Below the pieces are notes generated by a model. The model ran no database searches and was not told the origin of the DNA. It worked only from the letters and a program-made list of their open reading frames with translations. The translations under genes and the position numbers were made by a program. Source: Liolophura sinensis (Eukaryota > Mollusca > Polyplacophora > Chitonida > Chitonidae). Taken from it: a stretch of 64,000 nucleotides of DNA. Positions 57,501 through 64,000 of this stretch are shown piece after piece. The stretch covers positions 29,555,608 to 29,619,607 of the forward strand of contig NC_088300.1 in NCBI RefSeq assembly GCF_032854445.1. Direction: 5' to 3'. Numbering within the stretch: the first letter of the stretch is position 1; each line of letters opens with the position of its first letter.

Positions 57501-60500
57501 ACAATCTTGAAGTTTACTTTTGTGTCTGTGGACCAATCTCTACTTGTGCCGTCTTACCGTCATAAGGTCAAACTGGTCCCGTGTTTGTGCGATGTGCCAC
57601 TCTATGTTAGGGGGAGGGGTCAGGTAGGTGAACTCAATCTCCGGGCTAGGGCTCTCCGTCTGCCGAAAAACACAACAGCAACATTCTGTACACACAAAGC
57701 TATTTCCCTCATTATCCAAAAATATCACAAAAATAGTCAACAATCGAAAACAGACAATGGCATGAGGCCTGGTACTGATGACTGAAATGCACATGATCAT
57801 TCTAAGCAGTTTTTCAAAGTGTTCAGATGAAAAACTATTATGTCACAATAAACTTAGATTTGGCAGCAAGGCAACCAAAGAGCTTGTCTGTGGGAGACAC
57901 ATGAATGCAAAACTTCAGCTCAATACATAAAGTACTCAAGTCATGAATTTGGTACTTTATGGTCATTCATATGCACCCAGAGCATCAGCCATAGAACACT
58001 ACCCTTGTGCCATGGTGCTTTATATGCATGTAAGACTTCAGGTCATTTAGTACATGCCTCTGTGACATTCAACTATACAAACAGCTACTGTTCTCTTTTT
58101 TTTATTTTCAACTGTGTATGTATTTAACCCAGCCAGAAGTCCATTACCTAGAAGTATGCAACTTTCCTATAGCTAGTCTCCATGGCACTTTTCCTCGATC
58201 TCTAACACATTGCAGTGACGTATTTGACCAGCCATGTATTTTTTTTTCTTTCTGTTGCCCAGCAAACATTTGAGAAACGGCTGAGGAATGAAGGGAAAAA
58301 TGCTCCAAACGCAGTTGCGTTGAAACAGAAAATTACGACAAGGTTTTGTAATCTTTGATAGTGATTGTTTTAGAGTTGTATGGAAACATTAAAATAGTCA
58401 GTGAGTTCTTAAATGCATATAAACAATTATTTAATAGCCAAATCGTAGATTCCCCATGATTTAGTTCACAATTTCCACCCAAAAGTTTGGCATATTTCTC
58501 CACCATATGGCACAAGCTTCTACAGATGACGCGACATGTATAATGTGCTGTAGGGAAGTTGCATACTTCTAAGCAATGGACTTCTGACTCAGCCAATCAA
58601 CTCACCCGTCTCTGAATAACCTTGGTGATAGAGTCTGACCACCTCTTCATAGCCTTGCCTTTCACTGTGTTCAGGAAGCTAACCATCTTCTGAAGGAGAC
58701 TGTTGTCCCGTTCAAAATCATAGTAATGCTGATCAACCCACTGTCTTAACACATTCACTACCCTGTAATACAAAGAAAGATAATGCATTGGAAGTCATAT
58801 TGGGTTATATACAATGTACCTACATGTATCACCAAGTTCCATATTTCTCACCATATTAGCTGTCTAATTATCAAGCAACAATGAAAGCCCAATGCTACTC
58901 TTAACTTTTCAACCTTTTCAACCATTACTGTGAACAATATTTTGAAGAATTCTGAGTGAACTTTATGGTGGAGAGAAAAAATTTGCACAGGTATGAAGCT
59001 TGCATCTTTAGTGACACAAAGAAAATCATTTTTAATGGCATCATTTTCATACCTATAATTGTATTCATAACTTTCTCTGAAAAAATGTGCTTAATGAGGT
59101 CGAAAAGATTGAAGATTTACAGACACAAACTTATATTTCCTATTATTTGCCAATCTAGTTCCTGATTCAATTCAATTCAATGGATTCATGATTAATTTTT
59201 GTAGGATAAATACACTGGAGCTGACATACTGTTTTGTATACCTGAATAAGAGACACTCACCTGAATTGCACCGGTTTAACATACTCTTTGCGGAACCTCT
59301 TCAAATCATCTCTTGCCGTTGTACCAGGATCCCCCTGCTCCAGTCCATTAGTCAAAACAGGTGGCTCAGGGATGTCAAATGTGGAATATGTTAAGGAATG
59401 AACTCTATAAAAATGTTTGCATAACCGTTTACATATTATTTGGTTCTTATACTACTGCGGCTTCACTCAATTTCTGAAGCACAAAAGGTTTCACTGATCT
59501 GAACGCGATAGTTAAAACACTGGTAAATTTCTGCATGTTAAGTAAAAAGGATATCTTTCGCTGAGAAGATCGAGCAGCTCCTGGGGACTGCAGAATGAGC
59601 GGAAGGTGGTGAGGAACGTCTTGACAAACTTTGGGTCAGCATACATGTGATAAGTCAGGCGCTCCACAAGCTTAGTGATCGTCCCACCTTTGATCAGAGG
59701 ACTCTCGATTGACGCGTCTTGGTTGTCCTCAAACACAATGTTTTCATCAGAGTCCTCCTCGGCAAACCTGTATTGGTCAGGAGAAGGTAGACGCAATGGC
59801 TGCTGTCGCTCTTCCTCCTTCAATAATGAGTCCAGGGTCCTCTCCAACATACTGCCACATAGAGATGCATAATGTCATACAGCGCTGCAGCCAAGCCATG
59901 CCGAAAATTGCTCTTACCACCAGGTTTAATAACTAGTCCATCTTCACTCCTTGGACAGCACAAATCTTTTCTTTTTAGGCAATTCAGAAAGTTAAAAGAC
60001 AAACCAAATCAAGTTTTTACTGTGGAGAACATTAAGCATTCAGTAGCACTGCTTACAGGAAACAATTCAAGTTTCGGCTGTAGAGAATTCAGTGCCACTC
60101 CTAACAGGAAACAATTCAAGTTTCGGCTGTAGAGAATTCAGTGGCGCTCCTAATAGGAAACAATTCAAGTTTCTGCTGTAGAGAATTCAGTGACGCTCCT
60201 AATAGGAAACAATTCAAGTTTCTGCTGTAGAGAATTCAGTGCCACTCCTAACAGGAAACAATTCAAGTTTCCACAGTGAAAAATTTTAAGAATTCCGTGA
60301 CACCCCTAACAGGAAACAATTCAAGTTTCTGCTGTAGAGAATTCAGTGCCACTCCTAACAGGAAACAATTCAAGTTTCCACAGTGAAAAATTTTAAGAAT
60401 TCCGTGACACCCCTAACAGGAAACAATTCAAGTTTCCACTGTGGAAAATTTTAATGATTTAGTGACACTCCTAACAGGAAACAATTCAAGTTTACACTGT

Positions 60501-63500
60501 GGACAAACTATAAAAATTCAGTGACACTCCTAACAGGAAACAACTAATAATATCACGTACAAAAATACTAACAATTCAGCAAACAGTGAAAATAAGAAAC
60601 AACTGATGATGACTGCTTAGTCCAGTTCAGGTCCAAGCTGTGTAACACACTATTCATTCCTGGGATAGTTCCTGTTTTCTGTCATTCTGCTAATTGACCA
60701 ATGACATGCTACACATGAACTTTGCTTCATGAAAGGGTAATACCTTGGCTTGGTGATATTTCTATACGAGACAAAATGAGGAATAAATAAATATGGCAAG
60801 ATCTTTCTTCATACAAAATTTTGAGTTTATTCCCGATGTTTGAAAAAAAATCTTACACGTACATTATATAACTTTTGGTTTAAAATACATGTTCTCTCCA
60901 CTATAAGACTGCAATACAGCTAAAAGGGTTTTAAACCATGACCTTTCATTCAATGATTCATTCACAATGCCTGATGCTTTTCAATAAATCAAACCTACTG
61001 CTACAATTTATCTAAAAGTCTTACCTGCGAGTTTGTAATGATATCAAGGCCGCCATCCAGTTACTCTTCTCCTCAGCTGTCTTTGCATACAGGACCACAA
61101 CAGGGTTGTCTCTCACTTGCAGCTCAAATGCATGCTTTATATCTGAAAACAAACACAAATGTAGATATAAGCATAGGCAACTCATGTATTACGAATTCTA
61201 CTCACACATCAAACACACTCTTTAATATCAGTTGGGCAAAGCACTGAATTTTCACCAAATAATAATCACATTTCATGAATGTGGCGATTTGCAAAGAGAT
61301 GTCTCAAAAAGAAAATGTAAAGCCATGAAGATTCTGAAAATGAATAGTGCATTTTAGATTATGTCCATATATGGAAGTTGATTTCCTCTGAGATGATTTG
61401 GTAAAGATTTATCTATTCACCTGATTAGAGTTTTACGCTGTACTAAAGAATATTACACTTATATGCCGGTGGCCAGCATTATGGTGGGAGGAAACCGGGC
61501 ATGGCCCGGAGGAAACCCAGAACCATCCGCAGGTTGGTGGCAGACACGGAGCTGGACTTGAACTGTCAGCAAGTGCATCAAGGAGTGAGAAGCTCCTGAA
61601 TGTTTGTTCTGCCCTAGAACGCTAATCAATATGCCAGGGAGGCTTCCTAATTTGGTAAAGAAGAACTGAAGTTAACAAATGCAATGTACGAAAAACCTGG
61701 CAAATGACCTTTTTCTGGTGAAATCTTTAACAGGTTATTTGCCATAATCTAGATGATAGGATTTAGCTTAAAACTATCACCTTCTTGATCTTCTCGGTCT
61801 GTGATGTCTAACTTCCTCACAAAGTACTTCTCTTTGAGCTTGAACTCGGCCACAGGTCCTGTGACGGAGGAGCGCTTGACGTTCTGCTTACACAAGATGA
61901 TCAGGCTGTCAAACAGGAACACATGACGTTCCATTGACCGTCTGCCCATGTGCTTCATCAATACACCCTCTAAAAATCCAAGCAAACATATGCGATGAAA
62001 ACATGGACAACAGTGAAGAAAGTAGGCAAAACATTCATCTATATCCTGCAATATTTCTGGTAAGTTAAAATCTGTAGTAACAACATTAATATCACATGAA
62101 GTAAAACCATACTGTACACCTTGGACATCATCATGGTTGAAAATTAAGACTTTCCGACAGAAACAGAGATATGTAAGGAAAACGACTAAACATGCACAAG
62201 ATTCAAGTCAGCTTAAATTCTTTGACAAGATCAAGTGAAAATGACAATTTAAGCAGAAGTCGTGAAAAGTTACCCATGATAAACTCGCTGCAGCTCTGCC
62301 AGATGTCCTTCCCCTCCCAGCCATCTATACTCTTCTGTAACTCTGTCATCTTGGCCATTGCAGCCTTACGGCCAGTCCGACTCTGAAGTCTTAATGATGT
62401 CTCCCTGCCAACCAGTAAACAATGAATGTCAAGCAGAAAATATTTAATGTCAACCAGTAAATATTTCACGTCCACCAGTAAACAATGAATGGCAAGCAGT
62501 AAATACTGAATGTCAACCAGTAAACACTGAATGCCAAGCAGCAAGCACTGAATGTAAACCAGTAAAACACTGAATGCCAAGCAGTAAGAACTGAGTGTAA
62601 AACAGTGAACACTTGTCTAAATCTAAATTTATTTTTCTCACCAGGGTCTCCTCTTGGGTAAATTGCCACTGAACTCTTTCTCCAGTGATGATTTCAACTT
62701 TAGCAGCACTCCGCTGGTCTGACTTAAAAACTCTCTATCCTCCTCAGTCGGACTGGTGTCAACTAACACCTGTAAAAACAGTGAGACATCAGAAGCAGCT
62801 CTTGTCACACCAGATAATACAATATGGTACTTGAAAACATACCACTACTTGAAGATACCTGAAGATAGACCCAATTTATGCAACATACCCTAACTTCTCA
62901 AACTTTTCCATACGAAACTTTCAGTGCAATTTATTCACATTTCTAATTTGATTTTGGAGACAAAACATTGTAGGTTGAATTAACTTGTTTCAGGTCTTTA
63001 AAAAAAGTATAATTTTATCACTCAACACAGAACAATGCCTTCAGAATATGCTGGAATGAACACCTTGCAAACATGCGAAAAGGTTGAAGAATTACAATAA
63101 AACCTTTTCCTACAAGAGTGGTACATCACAGAGGAAGATCAGCACCTGTGTTACACAATCCAATCATTTCACCCTGCAGACATGAACATTTATTTATACA
63201 TTCATTTCATTATTGTCTATAAATACAACACTCAAGAACTTTTCACTTATATAATAGCGGTAGAAAACAAGTATTTATTAATGCATACAAGACTGCACAG
63301 TTGATGGCTTATTTGCACCAAGGCTCAATAAATTATGTCAGTAGGACAACCTAAAAATTCCCTCTCACTGACTGGGATTGAACTCCAACTTTCTTCTACC
63401 TAACAATACATGTACAACAAGAACATTTACTATTAAACTCAATACTTTAGCTGGGGTTTCACAAAATAATGCTTATAAAATGTCCTGTTTAAACTTAAAA

Positions 63501-63659
63501 TACTTTGATTTAGCCACAAACTATCCCAACTTATTACTGGTTCACCTTAACACTTACCTTCAGTATTTCAAAATAATGGAGACAGTGGTAAATGGGACCC
63601 AGTAATAGCTTTGGTAACACATACTTTATAGCCTCTTTGAATCCAGGGCCAAACTTATG
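51041..63659 (-). CDS. SOS1: Son of sevenless Ras/Rac guanine-nucleotide exchange factor, 3' part (16 exons)
   Basis: SOS loads GTP onto Ras through its CDC25 domain after Grb2 brings it to activated receptors; its DH-PH unit acts on Rac and holds autoinhibition. Exons: 63558-63659, 62642-62769, 62274-62404, 61781-61969, 61025-61142, 59555-59851, 59261-59380, 58606-58762, 57558-57659, 56793-56948, 55713-55895, 54800-54917, 54384-54556, 54021-54137, 52989-53238, 51041-51531. They total 2832 nt, 943 residues and a stop. Order in the partial protein: end of DH (1-76), PH (about 95-215), REM (about 260-405), CDC25 (about 440-690), proline-rich tail with PPVPPRK, LVPPRPS, ELPPKT. Landmarks identical or nearly so to human SOS1 include [27 protein letters not shown] and [16 protein letters not shown]. 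The histone-fold domain and most of DH lie beyond the window. One intron is AT-AC type. Confidence 0.96.
51700..51890 (+). mobile_element. MITE family 1, copy in SOS intron
   Basis: Starts TTAATTCTTCAACCTTTTCA and ends GGGCTTTAGTGGTCAAAAAGG. It lacks part of the left arm found in copy 2. Confidence 0.7.
52989..53238 (-). CDS. SOS1: SOS exon: C-terminal tail, Ser/Pro-rich
   Basis: CAG acceptor, GTCAGT donor, 250 bp. It encodes [18 protein letters not shown] and [18 protein letters not shown]. The repeated TP sites resemble the MAPK-target region of SOS tails. Confidence 0.86.
53479..53715 (-). mobile_element. SINE family 1 in SOS intron
   Basis: Tail TTTGATTGGTGTTTTAAGTC, body, then CTAACCAACTGAGCCACGGA head. 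A small deletion removes the TTATACGACGG block. Confidence 0.85.
54021..54137 (-). CDS. SOS1: SOS exon: post-catalytic helices
   Basis: TAG acceptor, GTAAGT donor, 117 bp. It encodes [19 protein letters not shown] and SLDIEPRG, matching human NLNPMGNSMEKEFTDY and SLEIEPR. Confidence 0.92.
54384..54556 (-). CDS. SOS1: SOS exon: CDC25 domain, end
   Basis: CAG acceptor, GTAAGA donor. It encodes [17 protein letters not shown] and [19 protein letters not shown]. The last part is the most conserved stretch of SOS. Confidence 0.96.
54800..54917 (-). CDS. SOS1: SOS exon: CDC25 domain
   Basis: CAG acceptor, GTATGA donor. It encodes [15 protein letters not shown] and [17 protein letters not shown]. 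Confidence 0.95.
55097..55324 (-). mobile_element. SINE family 1 in SOS intron
   Basis: TATTTATTTATCTGATTGGT to CCATGAAGGTCCC, moderately diverged head. Confidence 0.8.
55713..55895 (-). CDS. SOS1: SOS exon: CDC25 domain, core
   Basis: CAG acceptor, GTGAGT donor, 183 bp. It encodes [18 protein letters not shown] and [19 protein letters not shown], with PVYRLEHSF: the Ras-contact core. Confidence 0.96.
56070..56182 (+). mobile_element. SINE family 1, 3' half, in SOS intron
   Basis: AACCTGCAGATGGTCCCAGC to GTTAAACACCGACCAAATAA. Confidence 0.75.
56793..56948 (-). CDS. SOS1: SOS exon: CDC25 domain, first part
   Basis: CAG acceptor, GTATGC donor, 156 bp. It encodes [19 protein letters not shown], then [17 protein letters not shown] and SPNLLKMI. 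Confidence 0.95.
57188..57432 (-). mobile_element. SINE family 1 in SOS intron
   Basis: TTTATTTATTTATGTGATTG to GTCATTGTGCTGTGCTGGCA, near full length. Confidence 0.8.
57558..57659 (-). CDS. SOS1: SOS exon: REM-CDC25 linker
   Basis: CAG acceptor, GTAAGA donor, 102 bp. It encodes [10 protein letters not shown] and [19 protein letters not shown], matching human PPTVEWHI. Confidence 0.9.
58606..58762 (-). CDS. SOS1: SOS exon: REM domain, end
   Basis: CAG acceptor, GTGAGT donor. It encodes [19 protein letters not shown], then [12 protein letters not shown] and TKVIQRR. Confidence 0.95.
58897..59125 (+). mobile_element. MITE family 1, copy in SOS intron
   Basis: Starts TTAACTTTTCAACCTTTTCA and ends GAGGTCGAAAAGATTGAAGA. 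The interior contains ATGAAGCTTGCATCTTTAGT, matching copy 1. Confidence 0.7.
59261..59380 (-). CDS. SOS1: SOS exon: REM domain, middle
   Basis: The acceptor ends in AC (see the U12 intron); donor GTGAGT. It encodes [17 protein letters not shown] and [16 protein letters not shown]. It completes RFDIPEP across the junction. Confidence 0.9.
59381..59554 (-). other. AT-AC (U12-type) intron of SOS
   Basis: A 174-bp intron. It starts ATATCCTTTT and ends CCAC. TTCCTTAAC, a perfect U12 branch-site consensus, lies about ten bases before the AC end. No GT-AG alternative keeps the SERFDIPEP reading frame that matches human ERFEIPEP. The call rests on the visible signals and the conserved joined peptide. 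Confidence 0.85.
59555..59851 (-). CDS. SOS1: SOS exon: REM (RasGEF N) domain, first part
   Basis: CAG acceptor, 297 bp. It encodes [31 protein letters not shown] and [17 protein letters not shown]. It ends in SE plus AG and is followed by ATATCCTTT, a U12-type donor, not by GT. Confidence 0.93.
60030..60548 (+). repeat. 49-bp tandem repeat in SOS intron, two unit types
   Basis: CCTAACAGGAAACAATTCAA recurs about ten times. One unit type has GCTGTAGAGAATTCAGTG; the other has CACAGTGAAAAATTTTAAGA and is slightly longer. Confidence 0.85.
61025..61142 (-). CDS. SOS1: SOS exon: PH domain, second part
   Basis: CAG acceptor, GTAAGA donor. It encodes [13 protein letters not shown] and [17 protein letters not shown], including the tryptophan of the final PH helix. 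No methionine start is near the exon's 5' end. Confidence 0.94.
61411..61646 (-). mobile_element. SINE family 1 in SOS intron
   Basis: CACCTGATTAGAGTTTTACG to ATATGCCAGGGAGGCTTC, with a body deletion between GGTTGGTGGCAGAC and ACGGAGCTGGACTTG. Confidence 0.78.
61781..61969 (-). CDS. SOS1: SOS exon: PH domain, first part
   Basis: TAG acceptor, GTGATA donor. It encodes [18 protein letters not shown] and [17 protein letters not shown]. Confidence 0.94.
62274..62404 (-). CDS. SOS1: SOS exon: linker helix and start of PH
   Basis: CAG acceptor, GTAACT donor. It encodes [18 protein letters not shown] and [12 protein letters not shown], nearly identical to human. A 20-bp tandem repeat abuts its acceptor on the 5' side. 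Confidence 0.95.
62405..62620 (+). repeat. 20-bp tandem repeat in SOS intron
   Basis: CAGTAAACACTGAATGCCAA and CAGTAAATACTGAATGTCAA alternate, about ten copies. It creates a leucine-rich minus-strand ORF that is not a gene. Confidence 0.8.
62642..62769 (-). CDS. SOS1: SOS exon: DH-PH linker
   Basis: CAG acceptor, GTGAGA donor. It encodes [13 protein letters not shown] and [14 protein letters not shown], matching the human EKxxxKSLAKRR linker. Confidence 0.87.
62886..63096 (+). mobile_element. MITE family 1, divergent copy in SOS intron
   Basis: The ends ACTTCTCAAACTTTTCC and GCGAAAAGGTTGAAGAATTA are inverted and match the family termini. The interior is diverged or rearranged, so the family call is tentative. 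Confidence 0.45.
63188..63275 (-). mobile_element. SINE family 1, degenerate tail fragment
   Basis: ATTTATTTATACATTCATTT, CACTCAAGAACTTTTCACTT and ATATAATAGCGG recall the family tail. Confidence 0.45.
63558..63659 (-). CDS. SOS1: SOS exon: end of DH domain
   Basis: TAG acceptor, GTAAGT donor, 102 bp, phase 0. It encodes [18 protein letters not shown] and [11 protein letters not shown], the last DH helices. It is the most 5' exon I can support; the rest of the gene is off the right edge. Confidence 0.93.
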
Positions 63660-64000
63660 CTACAACAACAGAATTGTCATTATTGTCAACATTGTGCTAA
63701 TGTTTTTTGGGCAAAATAATCAAATATCTTAACAAATGACAGATAACGAATTATATCTGTCTGATGCTACTGATACATTGTTTTTTTGTTTTAGTCCATT
63801 CTTTTAAAAACAAAATGCAGGACACTTACGGAATACTTCTCAAAAGCAAACATATGGAGTATTTACAATTCTTGGTAATAAACAGTGAAGAACAGTAGCA
63901 TCAGCACAGCTGGAGAGAGATTTGTATGAGCTAAGAGAGCTCCAACTGTACACATTTGATAACGTATTTATTACACACACTAGTAAATACGCAAATATTC

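Noticed and set aside
62203-62580. 125-codon minus-strand ORF, leucine-rich and membrane-like
   Set aside because: Its first half is a translation of the 20-bp tandem repeat; only the second part (62274-62404) is a real SOS exon.
63835-63900. Possible further SOS exon (minus strand, MFAFEKYS followed by GTAAGT)
   Set aside because: In the phase needed to join the next exon, a TAA stop appears before any usable acceptor, so it cannot be a SOS exon as it stands.
1-64000. CRISPR arrays, operons and bacterial-type genes
   Set aside because: The window is eukaryotic; the tandem repeats have no spacer structure and no bacterial genes are present.

Overview
This is an intron-rich animal nuclear genome segment. 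Short exons with GT-AG borders, AT-rich non-coding DNA, several tRNA-derived SINE families and small TIR elements point to a lophotrochozoan. A mollusc, probably a bivalve, is most likely: the commonest SINE ends in GAGTACGGCGTAAAACACC and CAATCAAATAAATAAA, a tail I associate with mollusc genomes. That placement comes from memory, not from a search.

Layout. (1) 1-5000, plus strand: the last coding exon of an AKT kinase (3099-3350) with its 3' flank. The preceding 3 kb is probably its last intron. (2) 5000-11168: intergenic DNA filled with repeats. (3) 11169-26585, minus strand: cadherin-repeat gene A, 14 exons reconstructed by hand, 1152 residues. (4) 26586-29742: spacer with a SINE-tail satellite. 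(5) 29743-43172, minus strand: cadherin-repeat gene B, also 14 exons, 1072 residues. It is a tandem paralogue of A with identical intron phases at all 13 junctions. (6) 43173-51040: intergenic repeats. (7) 51041-63659 and beyond, minus strand: the 3' 16 coding exons of Son of sevenless (SOS), running from the end of the DH domain through PH, REM and CDC25 to the proline-rich tail (943 residues in the window).

AKT and SOS are conserved signalling genes acting downstream of receptor tyrosine kinases. The cadherin pair is the lineage-specific part. Each member has a signal sequence, about seven to eight cadherin repeats, a short alpha/beta domain next to the membrane, one membrane helix and a short tail with a shared WWKL motif. 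The summed exon lengths of A (3459), B (3219) and partial SOS (2832) are all multiples of three, and every splice phase matches, which supports the models.

The most unusual findings are these. Two tandem arrays grew out of the 5' edges of two different exons of the cadherin pair, one of them carrying seven decoy splice acceptors. SOS contains an AT-AC U12-type intron with near-consensus signals. A satellite was made from the tail of the main SINE. A minisatellite forms an inverted repeat in an intron of A. There are nested, TSD-marked insertions, and a SINE plus flank is duplicated on both sides of the terminal exon of A. Work was by eye only; no alignment, domain search or transcript data were available.
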